A stretch of 64,000 nt of DNA from an uncultured Clostridia bacterium (GCA_934149305.1 CAKPEF010000003.1:62001-126000), one strand, 5' to 3'. Positions 36,446 through 46,547 are shown, counted from the first letter of the stretch. Notes: generated by a model not told the origin, from the letters alone. Numbers and translations are program-made.

Positions 36446-36708
36446 TGTAAGCGTGCTTCAAAAAAATCGAATAGAATTAACTCAATATTAAATGCAAGCG
36501 TGCTCCATAAAAACCAAATAGAGTTAACTCAATATTAAAGGTAGGCATGTAGCGGAGCACAGCGTGCTCCATAAAAACCAAATAGAGTTAACTCAGTATT
36601 AAAGGTAGGCATGTAGCGGAGCACAGTGTGCTCCATAAAAACAACATAGAATTAACTCAATGTTAAATGTAAGTGTGTAGCTTAAGTTTAGGCGTGCTCC
36701 ATAAAAAT
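36446..36708 (+). repeat. Tandem array of five intergenic repeat copies
   Basis: Copies at about 36446, 36493, 36549, 36612 and 36677, most spaced 47-65 bp and separated by a conserved spacer containing AGAGTTAACTCAATATTAAA. Copies 3 and 4 have perfect GGAGCAC / GTGCTCC arms. This fills most of the gap 36444-36787. Confidence 0.8.
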
Positions 36709-36787
36709 CAATTGATAGCAGCACATTAAAATCTGAAAAATATTATAATTAGTGAGTGAAACCACTAGAAATAAGGGGGAAAAACGA

Positions 36788-37342
36788 ATGGAAGAAAAAT
36801 TAGTACTAGAATACATAGGCAAAAATGCAGATAAAATTGTAAATAAAAAACTAAATTGGCCTGCAGCAATATTGGGCGCATTCTTGGGCCCGATATGGTT
36901 CTTTTATAGAAAATCATATTTGCTAGGATTTATATTATTGTATGGCTCAACCGTTCTTTTTGGAATTACAGTTGATCTTGGAATAAAGTTTGCATATCCT
37001 ATAATAAGCTTTTTTATTTATTTGTTTACTGCTAATAAATTATATTTGTGGGATGTTAAAAGAAAAGTAAAAAAAATGATGTTATCTTCAAACAACCTGT
37101 CAGAAGAGAAATTATCATCTTGTGAAGAAGAAGTGGCAGAAGCCAATATAGGGCCAATCCATGTAGATGAAAAACCGCTAATATCTAAAGTAAGGGAAAA
37201 AGGTGGAACAAGTGCTAATGCAGTAGGAAATTATATAAGTTTTTTCATAATAGTTGGAATTGTTATATTCATTGTGATTGTAAAATTTTGTTGGGCTTTC
37301 TTCATAGGCTTTATAAAACTCATAATGCAAATGCATGATTAA
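36788..37342 (+). CDS. DUF2628-type membrane protein
   Basis: About 184 residues; start 36788 set by AGGGGG. An N-terminal soluble stretch is followed by LNWPAAILGAFLGPIWFFYRK, the DUF2628 signature (W-P-A-x-x-x-G-x-x-W-x-x-Y-R-K), then two or three membrane segments, a polar loop and a C-terminal membrane segment. Function unknown in the family. Confidence 0.75.
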   Translation: MEEKLVLEYIGKNADKIVNKKLNWPAAILGAFLGPIWFFYRKSYLLGFILLYGSTVLFGITVDLGIKFAYPIISFFIYLFTANKLYLWDVKRKVKKMMLSSNNLSEEKLSSCEEEVAEANIGPIHVDEKPLISKVREKGGTSANAVGNYISFFIIVGIVIFIVIVKFCWAFFIGFIKLIMQMHD

Positions 37343-37410
37343 GAAAATAATAGCTATGAAAAACCTAAATTTGGCAAATTAAAGTACATAATAAAAGTTA
37401 ATACATAATC

Positions 37411-37453
37411 AAATTACCTTATAGAGAACTAACTCTATGAGGTAATTTTTGTT
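37411..37453 (+). terminator. Terminator after the DUF2628 gene
   Basis: AAATTACCTTATAGAG (37411-37426) / CTCTATGAGGTAATTT (37433-37448), one mismatch, with T run. Confidence 0.88.
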
Positions 37454-37569
37454 ATCAATATGTGATATAGTTGGAATTGTTTCCATTTTTCTTATAAAAT
37501 GTTATAATGGCAATAGATATAAGAAATGTAAAAATAAAACTTTATTACAAAACATAGGAGTAGATAAAA

Positions 37570-39018
37570 TTGAGCAAAATAAATGATTATTTAGAAAAAA
37601 ATTATATAAAATTTCCAAATGATATAGGATTGATTTATAGAGAAAATGAAATTTATAAAGAAATTACTAATAGTGAAATATACGAGTTTATAAATTCGTT
37701 AGTAGCAAAATTAAATGGAAAATATAAAGATGTTGCAATAATAGGAAATAATAAATTAGAATGGATTATTTCATTTTGGGCAGTATTTGGATATGTTGGA
37801 GATGTCATTGCAATAGATAAAGAACTAGACAAAGATAACATATTAGAAATATTCGATTTAGAAAAACCTGATTTAGTAATAATCGATGATGAGATAAATG
37901 TTAAATTTGAGCAATATGAATGTATGTATTTTAGTCAAGTCAATGAAATGATGAAAGAAAAAACAGATAGAGTATTGAACGATAGGCATTCTGGAAATCT
38001 TTATTTACACACATCTGGCACAACAGGAACCCAAAAGCTTGTTAAATTGGATGAAAAGAATTTGTTCGGCGTTATACCAGAGTTAAACAAAAAATGGGAA
38101 GTAACACATAAGGATACATGTTTATTCATTATTCCACTCTATCATATATATGCTTTGACAACTATGTTTCATTCAATGTATGCAGGGGTAACGATTATAT
38201 TAGAAACAGATTATAAGAGAATGGAAAGCGTATTAAAAGAAACAAAGCCAACACTATTTATGGGTGTGCCATTGATGTATAATAAAATAAAGGAAAATAT
38301 ATTGTCTAATAATGCAATATTGATAAAAATAATGATTAGCGTATCAAATATATTGAGAAAAGTAGGAATAGATATTAGAAAGAAGATGTTTAAAAAGATT
38401 CATGACTTTTTTGGGGGAAAATACTTTTTTGGATGTTCAGCTGGAAGTTTGTTGTCTTATGATACAAATAAGTTTTTTGATGATGTAGGTTTACCTATTT
38501 ATAATGTATATGGCATGACAGAAACTTCTGGTCCAGTTGCTATGAACTATAAAAATAATAATGATTATAATTCAGTTGGAAAGATCTTAAATATCAATAC
38601 TGTAAAAATCATTAGTGAAAATAAAAATGGAATAGGAGAAATTTGGGTAAAAGGCTCAAATGTATTCAAAGGATATATAGGAAATAAGAAAGTAAATTGC
38701 ATTGAAAATGGATATTTTGACACAGGAGATATGGGCTATATAAAAAATGATTTTCTATATGTTAAAGGAAGAAAGAAAAATATATTGATAGGAGACAATG
38801 GAAAAAATATAGCACCAGAAGAACTGATAGGAAAATTGTTGCAATATAAAGAGATAAATGATGCTAATGTGCTAATGAAAAATAATAGAATATATGTCAT
38901 AATCAACACAGAATTAGAAGAGAATAAAGTTAAAGAAATAATAGATAAAATAAATATAAAATTACCAAAATATAAAAAAATATCTGGTTATGAAATAACG
39001 CAAAGAAAAATAAAATAA
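37570..39018 (+). CDS. AMP-dependent acyl-adenylating enzyme (ANL family)
   Basis: 482 residues of the adenylate-forming fold: P-loop LHTSGTTGTQKLVKL (~148), VYGMTETSGPV (A5 region), the YFDTGDMGYI motif (A7) and GRKKNILIGDNGKNIAPEE (A8). These enzymes activate a carboxylate as acyl-AMP and pass it to CoA or a carrier. The start is TTG with AGGAG nine bases upstream. The stop overlaps the next ATG, so it heads an operon with two acyltransferase-like proteins and two B12-radical SAM enzymes. Confidence 0.88.
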   Translation: MSKINDYLEKNYIKFPNDIGLIYRENEIYKEITNSEIYEFINSLVAKLNGKYKDVAIIGNNKLEWIISFWAVFGYVGDVIAIDKELDKDNILEIFDLEKPDLVIIDDEINVKFEQYECMYFSQVNEMMKEKTDRVLNDRHSGNLYLHTSGTTGTQKLVKLDEKNLFGVIPELNKKWEVTHKDTCLFIIPLYHIYALTTMFHSMYAGVTIILETDYKRMESVLKETKPTLFMGVPLMYNKIKENILSNNAILIKIMISVSNILRKVGIDIRKKMFKKIHDFFGGKYFFGCSAGSLLSYDTNKFFDDVGLPIYNVYGMTETSGPVAMNYKNNNDYNSVGKILNINTVKIISENKNGIGEIWVKGSNVFKGYIGNKKVNCIENGYFDTGDMGYIKNDFLYVKGRKKNILIGDNGKNIAPEELIGKLLQYKEINDANVLMKNNRIYVIINTELEENKVKEIIDKINIKLPKYKKISGYEITQRKIK

Positions 39019-40097
39019 TGGAGAAAAATATGAATGTAATTGAGGCAAAAACGAAACAAGATAAAAAAAGGTACATTAAATTTATTTATGAATTATATAA
39101 AAATGATGAGCATTTTTCTGATATAAACATAATTTTAATAAAAAATTTTTTATATAAAAAAGATGATTACGCCAAAAGAGCGAACGTAGTTCCAATTATG
39201 ATAGAAGACAATGAAGTAAAGCTGGCTTGTATTTTTATAAGTACAAATGATAGTAAAGAATTAAAAATGTCTTTTTTAGAATTTATGCCCAATAGTCAAA
39301 AATATATAAAAGAAGCTATAAAATATGGAAAAAACTTAATGAAAAAATTACAACTAAATAAAATGATTATAGGCATTAACGGGCAAATAAGTTATGGGTT
39401 AGGGATATTAGTACATGGGTACAATAATGATTTGGAATTTAATTCAAATTATAATCCTGAATATTATGTTGAGGAGTTAGATGAGATAATAAATATAAAA
39501 AAGAGAGCATTTTCATATATCTATGATGCCGAAAATAGTGTTTCTCTTTTTGATAAAAAGATGTTAGAAAATATTTATAGTAATTATACATTTAGATACA
39601 TGAACAAAAGAAAATTTAAAAATGAAATGCTAAAGTTCGGAGAATTATGTGATAAAACATTAAAAGGTACGCCATATTATTCAACCAAAACTCCAAATGA
39701 AATGTATCAGTTAATGAAGCAAATGAAGTTTTTAATAAAAAATGAAGATATTATATTTGTGTTGAAAGATGGAAGGGAAGTAGGGTTTATTTTTACACAT
39801 CCAGACTATGCTGAATTCTTTGATAGACCTAAAATCAATTATATAAAATTATTTTTTAGACTATTGAAAAGTAAACCTAAAAATCTGATTTATAACGTAA
39901 TAGGAGTGCTGCCAGAATATCAAAGAAGTGGGTTGGCGATTGGTTTAATAGATTATTCTATAAAAATGAGAAAAGAAAAATTCCCTAGGGGAGTGTCATC
40001 ATTCATACTAGAGGATAATACAGAATCTAACAATTTATGCAAAAAAATAGCTATTGGAGTTAATAAAGAATATAGATTATATGAAATCGAGGAATAG
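39018..40097 (+). CDS. GNAT-like N-acyltransferase
   Basis: 359 residues. The C-terminal part (~225-355) has the GNAT pattern: a strand IIFVLKDGREVGFIF, the acyl-CoA pocket motif VIGVLPEYQRSGLAIGLIDY and the final ILEDNTESNNLCKKIA. The first ~200 residues are an extra N-terminal domain with its own GNAT-like segments. The ATG overlaps the stop of the adenylating enzyme (TAATG), implying coupled translation. It may use the acyl group activated by that enzyme; substrate unknown. Confidence 0.75.
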   Translation: MEKNMNVIEAKTKQDKKRYIKFIYELYKNDEHFSDINIILIKNFLYKKDDYAKRANVVPIMIEDNEVKLACIFISTNDSKELKMSFLEFMPNSQKYIKEAIKYGKNLMKKLQLNKMIIGINGQISYGLGILVHGYNNDLEFNSNYNPEYYVEELDEIINIKKRAFSYIYDAENSVSLFDKKMLENIYSNYTFRYMNKRKFKNEMLKFGELCDKTLKGTPYYSTKTPNEMYQLMKQMKFLIKNEDIIFVLKDGREVGFIFTHPDYAEFFDRPKINYIKLFFRLLKSKPKNLIYNVIGVLPEYQRSGLAIGLIDYSIKMRKEKFPRGVSSFILEDNTESNNLCKKIAIGVNKEYRLYEIEE

Positions 40098-40099
40098 AG

Positions 40100-41107
40100 A
40101 TGTATGTTAGAATAAATAATGCAAAAGATTTACCAAAAGAATGGAATGATTTATGTAAAAAGAATATCTATATGTCTAAGCATTTTTTAGAATATATGGA
40201 AAAAGTAAATCCTTGCAATCAATCATACCATTTATTTTATAGAAATGATAGATTATATTCATGCTTCATGATGTTTGAGAGAAAATTCAATTTATTTATA
40301 TTTACTGATAAATATGATATAAAATTGCATATGAAGTTTATATATTTGCCATTATCGGTAACAAAACCAAGTATTGTATTTGGTAAAGATAAGTCAGAAA
40401 TTGAGAAAACTTTAAACAGCATGAAAGGAATAAAAATAATTATAAATACTGAAAAAGAAGATACATTGAATAATTTTGTGCAAGGGCACTATTTACCTAT
40501 ATGTACTTTGGAAAATAAATGGGATAGTTTTGAAGAATATATAAGCCATCTGAGAGCTAACTACAGAAGAAGATATAATATAGCATTAAAAAAAGGAAAA
40601 GACATAAAAGTAGATATATTGAAGGATAATGGATTATTTACAGATGAAATGTATGAACTATATGAACAAGTATTTAATCATTCTAAATATTCATTGGAAA
40701 AGCTAAGCAAAGAGTTCTTTAAGAATGATATATCAAAAATACTCACACTATCAATAAATGAAAAAGTACAAGCAATAGTTCAAATTATAGAGGACAGAGA
40801 AAATGACACTTTAATATTTGAATTTGGTGGTTACAATTATGCTGTTGCGCATCAATACGATTTATATCATAATATGTTAATAGAAATCATTAAATACGCT
40901 ATAAAACATAAATTTAAATACATAAATTTAGGTCAAACGGCATATGATGCAAAGTTGAAATTTGGTGCTAAAATGTCTTACAATTATTTTCTATTATCAC
41001 ATAGTAACAAATTTATAAATTATATAATAAAAAGAAAGATTCATTTTTTAGAATACAAAGTTCAAGAATATAACTTTAATGTGTTTAAGGATGTGAACGA
41101 ATTATGA
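40100..41107 (+). CDS. FemAB/GNAT-type acyl- or aminoacyltransferase
   Basis: 335 residues with a double-GNAT arrangement. The motif HLRANYRRRYNIALKKGKDI (~150-170) and a late FKYINLGQTAYDAKLKFGAK resemble FemAB-like and 'peptidogalycan'-type (PF04339, Acetyltransf_6) proteins. Two bases separate it from the gene before; its end overlaps the next start by four bases (ATGA). Role in this operon probably transfer of an activated acyl group. Confidence 0.7.
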   Translation: MYVRINNAKDLPKEWNDLCKKNIYMSKHFLEYMEKVNPCNQSYHLFYRNDRLYSCFMMFERKFNLFIFTDKYDIKLHMKFIYLPLSVTKPSIVFGKDKSEIEKTLNSMKGIKIIINTEKEDTLNNFVQGHYLPICTLENKWDSFEEYISHLRANYRRRYNIALKKGKDIKVDILKDNGLFTDEMYELYEQVFNHSKYSLEKLSKEFFKNDISKILTLSINEKVQAIVQIIEDRENDTLIFEFGGYNYAVAHQYDLYHNMLIEIIKYAIKHKFKYINLGQTAYDAKLKFGAKMSYNYFLLSHSNKFINYIIKRKIHFLEYKVQEYNFNVFKDVNEL

Positions 41108-42469
41108 AAGTAATGTTAGTTAGACCAAAACCCCACAAAAATTCATTAGGACTATCAGATTTAATGACTTGTGAACCACTAGAACTAGAATATGTTAGTA
41201 GTTTGGTAAAAAGTGAGGGACATGATGTGATTTTAATAGATATGATGCTGGAAAAAAAGAAATTAGGATATTTTGTAAAAAAATATGAACCAGATATTGT
41301 ATCATTTACATCATATATTACACATGTTAATGTTATAAAGAATTACAGTAAGGAAGTAAAAAACATAAATAAAAAAATAGTAACTGTCGTTGGGCGGAGT
41401 ACACAGTGAGGTGATTCCAGAGGATTTTATTGATGAAAATATAGATTACATATTAGGAATCAATGGTATGGAGAATATGGCAATTTTATTAGACTCTTTG
41501 AAGAACAACAGAAAAGTTCAATTTAAACATGATAAAATCAATAAAGACTACCAATTACCAATGCCGGATAGAGATATAACGAGCAGATATAGAAAAAAAT
41601 ATGATTATGCCTATCATGTACCATGTGCTTTGTTAAAAACTTCATTTGGTTGTCCTTATAATTGTAAATTTTGTTTTTGTGTTGAAATAACCGATCATAC
41701 ATACTTTGAAAGAGAGCTAGTACCAGTTATCAATGAATTAAAAGAAATTAAAGAGAAAAATGTTTTCATAGTAGATGATAATTTCTTAGTGAGTAGAGAA
41801 AGAATAAAAACTTTTTGTAAATTATTAGATGAAAATAACATACAAAAAACATTTATTATATTCGGTAGAGCAGATTTTATTGTTAAAAATCCTGACATGA
41901 TAGAACTTTTGAGCAAACACGGATTAGATGCTGTATTTGTAGGTATAGAAAGTTTTAAGCAGAGTGACCTGAATGACTTTAATAAAAAAACTGATGTAGA
42001 AACAAGTGAAAAAGCATCAGAAGTATTATACAAAAATGGCGTTGATCTTTATGCTGGTGCGATTGTAGGTCCAGATTGGGATAAAAAAGATTTTAGCGAT
42101 TTTGTAAAATGGTTAAGAAGGATGCATATCAGATTCACAAACTTACAACCGCTTGTACCTTTGCCTGGAACAGCTATATATGATGATTATAAAAATAAAT
42201 TATTATTAAATCCTAAAGAATATGAAAAATGGGATTTAACACATCTAGCAATAATGCCTACAAAACTTACACCAACCCAATATTACCACCAAATTATAAA
42301 AGGATATTTTAAGACATCTACAAGTTTGTCATCAGTTTGGTATATATATAAAAGATGTGGAGCAAGAGTAGCACTAAAATGCGTAAGAGGTGCAATGAAA
42401 ATGTGGTGGCACTATGTGAAAATGGAGTGGGAATATAGAAAGGTAGGAAAATATGGAGGAGAAAAATAA
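41104..42469 (+). CDS. B12-binding radical SAM enzyme 1, with a +1 C at 41395
   Basis: The N-terminal cobalamin-binding Rossmann domain (MKVMLVRPKPHKNSLGLSDL to ~150) is followed by a radical SAM TIM barrel with CPYNCKFC (CxxxCxxC) binding the 4Fe-4S cluster, and a GIESFKQSDL segment. After 97 codons an extra C at 41395 precedes GGA; skipping it gives VVGGVHSEVIPEDFID, the conserved GGxH motif of the B12 domain, and a total of ~454 residues. Unshifted, the frame stops after four codons. Class B radical SAM enzymes methylate unactivated carbons or rearrange ring systems. Reaction unknown. Confidence 0.88.
41395..41398 (+). other. Candidate recoding site C-GGA (radical SAM 1)
   Basis: GGG-C-GGA-GTA-CAC. 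The family motif G-G-x-H fixes the shift at this C. Confidence 0.7.
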
Positions 42470-42470
42470 A

Positions 42471-43796
42471 GTGCGAAAACAAAAAAGAATGCTTTTAATA
42501 CAGCCAACAATATATGACCAATATCATAAATTAGTAAAGAAGAATATGTTATACTTTATAGGTTTGACAATGCCTCTTTTAGCAGCAGAATGTGGAGATG
42601 AGTGGGATGTAGAAATTTGCATAGAAACGATAGAGGAAATTCCTTGGGACACTGATATTGATTTGATTGGTATTGGAAGTATGGGACATTCAATTATTCG
42701 TGGTATCGAAATAGCAAAAGAATTTAAAAAAAGAGGAAAAACAGTTGTTATGGGTGGATACATGGCGAGTTTAGTTTCAGAAGAAGTTAAACAATATTGT
42801 GATACCATAATGATTGGAGATGCTGAGGGATATTGGCAAGATATGTTGAATGACTACTTGAATGATGAGTTAAAACCTTTTTATTCAAAAAAAATAGATA
42901 AGCTATCTACACCAGTTCCTAGATATGAATTGGTAACAAAAAAGAAAATAGGAGATTTCCTTCCAGTACAGGCCGGCAGAGGGTGTCCAAATAATTGCTC
43001 TTTTTGTTCAATTGCCTGTTTATACAAAGGTAAATATTTAAGAAGAGAAATCCCCGAAGTTGTAAGAGATATAAAAAGGGTAAAGGAACTTGGATTTAAA
43101 AAGTTTTTGTTAATAGATGATAATATTTTATCTGATAGAAAGTATATGATGGATTTATGTGAAGAAATAAAAAAACTTAACATGGAATGGTATAGCCAAT
43201 GCTCAATACATCTTGCAAATGATGATGAATTGCTAAAGTGCGTAGTAGATAGTGGCTGTACATGTTTGAGCTTTGGAGTAGAAACAATTACAAAGAGTAA
43301 TTTACAAAAATTAAATAAATCGTGGGAAGACCCAGAAGAGTATAGTTCACTAATACAAAAACTAAGAAATGCCGGAATAGATGTCGCTACAGAGATGATG
43401 CTAGGCTTAGAAGATGATACTAAAGAAAGTATAAGACAAACAGCTAAATTTATCATAGAAAACAAGGTTGAAGCGCCTAAATTCTATATACTTTGTCCTG
43501 TTCCAGGAACAGAGTACTTTGAAGAGATTAAGAACTCGAAAGATTTAGTAAATCATGATATTTATACATATTCTCCTAACAAGGCAACTAAGAATACTCC
43601 AAATCTTACAGCAGAAGAAATTGACAAGTTATATTGGGAACTTTATAATGAGGTATATTCAATAAGAAATATATTTAAAAGGGTAATCTTTACAAAGAAG
43701 TTCCTGAAATATCCAAAGAGAGAATTATTTATTTTTGGAGTAAACTTGTTTTATAGATACCATATAAAACACGGAATTGCACCAATTATAATTTAG
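42471..43796 (+). CDS. B12-binding radical SAM enzyme 2
   Basis: About 441 residues. I prefer GTG 42471, one base after the previous stop, with GGAGGAG 10 bases before; an ATG at 42453 overlaps the preceding gene. Cobalamin-binding domain with VVMGGYMASL, then CPNNCSFCSIACL (CxxxCxxC), then SFGVETITKSNL and PVPGTEYFE typical of BchE-like class B enzymes. It differs from its neighbour in length of linker and motifs, so the two probably catalyse successive or distinct steps. Confidence 0.9.
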   Translation: MRKQKRMLLIQPTIYDQYHKLVKKNMLYFIGLTMPLLAAECGDEWDVEICIETIEEIPWDTDIDLIGIGSMGHSIIRGIEIAKEFKKRGKTVVMGGYMASLVSEEVKQYCDTIMIGDAEGYWQDMLNDYLNDELKPFYSKKIDKLSTPVPRYELVTKKKIGDFLPVQAGRGCPNNCSFCSIACLYKGKYLRREIPEVVRDIKRVKELGFKKFLLIDDNILSDRKYMMDLCEEIKKLNMEWYSQCSIHLANDDELLKCVVDSGCTCLSFGVETITKSNLQKLNKSWEDPEEYSSLIQKLRNAGIDVATEMMLGLEDDTKESIRQTAKFIIENKVEAPKFYILCPVPGTEYFEEIKNSKDLVNHDIYTYSPNKATKNTPNLTAEEIDKLYWELYNEVYSIRNIFKRVIFTKKFLKYPKRELFIFGVNLFYRYHIKHGIAPIII

Positions 43797-43835
43797 AGAA
43801 AATAGAAAATATAATGTGTTAGGAAGGTGGCTTGC

Positions 43836-44246
43836 ATGAACAAAAGTGCAAAGAAAATAAGTATATTCATAGGTATTGCAATGATTTTAATAGTTGGTTT
43901 AGTGTCTATTATAACAAATAATTCACACAAAAATGAAAACAGTGAAAGCAAAAAAACAATAGCAATTAGTATTTATAATAAAGAAAGTGAAAATATCTAT
44001 AAAGAAAATATAAATACAGATAAACAATATTTAATAGAAGTTTTAGATGAAAATAAGGATTTAGATGTTATAACTGAAGATTCTCAATATGGAAAATATA
44101 TTACTTCAATAAAAGGGATAGAACAAGGAGATAATTATTATTGGTCTTACTATATAGATGGAGAATACGCAAAAGTTGGGGTTTCAAATTGCAAAATAGA
44201 AGATGGAAAGACATATGATTTTAAGATTGAAAGTATGAATTATTAG
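43836..44246 (+). CDS. DUF4430 (transcobalamin-like) exported protein
   Basis: About 136 residues; start 43836 set by AGGAAGGTGG. An N-terminal membrane anchor (KKISIFIGIAMILIVGLVSI) is followed by the DUF4430 fold with its W-motif (GDNYYWSYYIDGEYAKVGVS). DUF4430 is related to the C-terminal domain of vertebrate transcobalamin and in bacteria often sits next to B12 or ECF transporters. Here it lies directly after two B12-dependent radical SAM genes and before an ECF-like membrane protein, so B12 capture is a reasonable inference. Confidence 0.75.
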   Translation: MNKSAKKISIFIGIAMILIVGLVSIITNNSHKNENSESKKTIAISIYNKESENIYKENINTDKQYLIEVLDENKDLDVITEDSQYGKYITSIKGIEQGDNYYWSYYIDGEYAKVGVSNCKIEDGKTYDFKIESMNY

Positions 44247-44260
44247 GAGGCGAAGGGAAT

Positions 44261-44692
44261 ATGATAAATTCATTATTTATGTTGGGTAGTTCTTTTAACA
44301 AAAATAGAAAGGTATCAGTGGCATTCATGATAGGTTGGATCGTGTATGTGATCATTAACCAATTATATTTAGGGATATTTCCTATTATAAATGCAGCTGT
44401 ATTTTTAATTACAACTATAAGCATAAATCTAGTTAAAAATAAAAAAGTGAATACAGTATTATCAATAATGTCAATACTAATTTGGAGTGTAATTATTGAT
44501 ATAATATGTTTTTATATGTATCCATTATACTCAAACGGACAAAATATTGCTGGATATATTTGGCAAGGGATTTTGTTTAATTACAAATACATATTTTCTA
44601 ATGTAATAGCAATATCCATTATATATGGATTAGATATAATAATCGAAAAAATACAGACAAAACTAGAATTAAGAAAGAAAGCAATAGTATAA
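44261..44692 (+). CDS. ECF transporter S-component-like membrane protein
   Basis: 143 residues with about five membrane segments, length and hydropathy of ECF substrate-binding S-components. AGGAGG precedes ATG. Its position right after a DUF4430 gene matches known putative cobalamin-uptake pairs. No energising EcfA/EcfT genes are nearby; many S-components share one elsewhere. The substrate is inferred from context. Confidence 0.6.
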   Translation: MINSLFMLGSSFNKNRKVSVAFMIGWIVYVIINQLYLGIFPIINAAVFLITTISINLVKNKKVNTVLSIMSILIWSVIIDIICFYMYPLYSNGQNIAGYIWQGILFNYKYIFSNVIAISIIYGLDIIIEKIQTKLELRKKAIV

Positions 44693-44698
44693 ATTTAA

Positions 44699-44733
44699 AA
44701 TAATCCAGTTTAGGCATGCTGGATTATTTTTTG
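44699..44733 (+). terminator. Terminator of the radical SAM/B12 operon
   Basis: AATAATCCAG (44699-44708) / CTGGATTATT (44719-44728) with T run. Confidence 0.9.
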
Positions 44734-44752
44734 CCCAAACTTAAGAAAATGC

Positions 44753-44781
44753 TTGACAAATAGGCAAAACCGTTGTAAACT
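44753..44781 (+). promoter_or_regulatory. Promoter of ylxM-ffh
   Basis: TTGACA (44753-44758), 17 bp, TAAACT (44776-44781). Confidence 0.8.
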
Positions 44782-44813
44782 ATCAATGGTTTACACGAGG
44801 AAGGGGGCATAGT

Positions 44814-45119
44814 ATGGAGAAAAGTATCGAAGTTAGCATGTTATTAGAGCTTTACGGAAAGCTTCTTACAAATACACAAGCAGATACTGTAGATTTATAT
44901 TATAACCAGAACTTATCTCTTGGTGAAATCGCAGAAGAATTAAATATTACAAGGCAAGGCGTTAGAAAAAATTTAGTTTATGCAGAAAAGAAGCTGTTTG
45001 ATTTTGAAGAAAAATTAGGTTTTTTAAAGCAAAAGTTAGAAAATGACGAAATTATAAAAGAAGTAATTAAAAGTTTGGATGATGATGTTTTAAAAGATAA
45101 GCTTAGTAAACTACTTTAA
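44814..45119 (+). CDS. ylxM: YlxM-type helix-turn-helix protein
   Basis: 101 residues with a sigma-70 region 4-like helix-turn-helix (LTNTQADTVDLYYNQNLSLGEIAEELNITRQGVRKNLV in part). YlxM/p13 is always found before ffh and stimulates or regulates the SRP GTPase. GAAGGGGG is the ribosome-binding site; ffh follows 21 bp later. Confidence 0.9.
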   Translation: MEKSIEVSMLLELYGKLLTNTQADTVDLYYNQNLSLGEIAEELNITRQGVRKNLVYAEKKLFDFEEKLGFLKQKLENDEIIKEVIKSLDDDVLKDKLSKLL

Positions 45120-45140
45120 GAAACGAAAGGAGAAAACTTT

Positions 45141-46514
45141 ATGGCTTTTGAAGGTTTAAGTGAGAAGCTAAAAGGTATTGTAAATAAGCTTAAGGGAAAG
45201 TCGAGAATTACAGAAGCGGATGTCAAAGAAATTACAAGAGAAGTTAAGCTTGCTTTATTGGAGGCAGATGTTAACTATAAAATAGTAAAAGATTTTACAA
45301 ACAAAATTGGAGAAAAAGCATTAGGACAAGATGTGCTAAAAAGCTTAACTCCAGGTCAACAAATTATTAAAATAGTTCATGAAGAATTAGTTGAGCTATT
45401 AGGTGGAAAAGAAACAGAAGGATTAAATCTTTCACCAAATCCACCAACAATTATTATGCTTGTTGGTCTTCAAGGTTCTGGTAAAACAACTATGGCCGGA
45501 AAGCTTGCAAACTTGCTTAGAAAGCAAGGCAAAAAGCCAATGATGGTTGCTTGCGATATATATAGACCAGCAGCTATAGATCAATTAGAGGTTATTGGAA
45601 AACAACTTAGTATTCCAGTTTTCTCAAATAGAGAAGAAAAAGATGTTACAGAAATAGTAAAGGCAGCGCTAAAAGAAGCAAATTCAAAATTAAATGATGT
45701 AGTAATCATAGATACAGCAGGTAGACTTCATATTGATGAAACACTAATGAAAGAATTACAAAACTTGAAAGAGTTTGCAAAACCAAACGAAATATTATTA
45801 GTAGTTGATTCAATGACAGGTCAAGATGCTGTAACAGTTTCAGAGAGCTTTAATGAACAACTTGGAATAAACGGAGTTATTCTTACAAAGCTAGATGGTG
45901 ACACTCGTGGTGGTGCGGCACTATCAGTAAAAACAGTAACAGGCAAGCCAATCAAGTTTGTTGGTACTGGCGAAAAGATGAATGACATCGAAGTCTTCCA
46001 CCCAGACAGAATGGCACAAAGAATTCTTGGCATGGGAGATGTTCTTACACTTATTGAAAAGGCAGAAGAAGCTTTTGATTTTGAAGAAGCTGTAAAACTT
46101 GAAAAGAAGATTCATAAACAAGATTTTACTTTGCAAGATTACTTAGATCAATTAAAACAAATCAAAAAAATGGGTTCATTGAAATCGATTTTAGGAATGA
46201 TTGGTATTGATGAAAAGGCAATTGAGCAAGCTAAAATAGATGACAAGCAATTTGTCCTAGCAGAGTCTATAATTCAATCAATGACTGTTAAAGAAAGAAA
46301 TAATCCAGATATCATAAATGGTCAAAGAAGGAGAAGAATTGCAGATGGTAGTGGTACAACGGTTCAAGAAGTTAATAAGTTCTTAAAACAATATAATGAT
46401 ACAAGACTTATGATGAAGAGAGTTCTTGGTAACAAGAGTGCAATGAATAGATTGGTTAGAAATGTTGCAAAAAATAGTAATCTTAAGATGGAAGACTTAA
46501 AATTAGATGATTAG
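45141..46514 (+). CDS. ffh: Signal recognition particle protein Ffh
   Basis: 457 residues. An N domain, then the SRP GTPase G domain (Walker A GLQGSGKTTMAGKLA ~107; DTAGRLHIDE; TKLDGDTRGGAALS), then the methionine-containing M domain with the RNA-binding ERNNPDIINGQRRRRIADGSG. Targets membrane proteins co-translationally with the 4.5S/6S SRP RNA, which is not in this window. Confidence 0.96.
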   Translation: MAFEGLSEKLKGIVNKLKGKSRITEADVKEITREVKLALLEADVNYKIVKDFTNKIGEKALGQDVLKSLTPGQQIIKIVHEELVELLGGKETEGLNLSPNPPTIIMLVGLQGSGKTTMAGKLANLLRKQGKKPMMVACDIYRPAAIDQLEVIGKQLSIPVFSNREEKDVTEIVKAALKEANSKLNDVVIIDTAGRLHIDETLMKELQNLKEFAKPNEILLVVDSMTGQDAVTVSESFNEQLGINGVILTKLDGDTRGGAALSVKTVTGKPIKFVGTGEKMNDIEVFHPDRMAQRILGMGDVLTLIEKAEEAFDFEEAVKLEKKIHKQDFTLQDYLDQLKQIKKMGSLKSILGMIGIDEKAIEQAKIDDKQFVLAESIIQSMTVKERNNPDIINGQRRRRIADGSGTTVQEVNKFLKQYNDTRLMMKRVLGNKSAMNRLVRNVAKNSNLKMEDLKLDD

Positions 46515-46547
46515 TTAATTTAGATACATTTGGGGGAGGTGAATTAA

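Noticed and set aside
36446..36708. CRISPR-like array of repeats
   Set aside because: The repeats vary in length and sequence, the spacers are also repeated, the same element is scattered singly elsewhere, and no cas genes are present.
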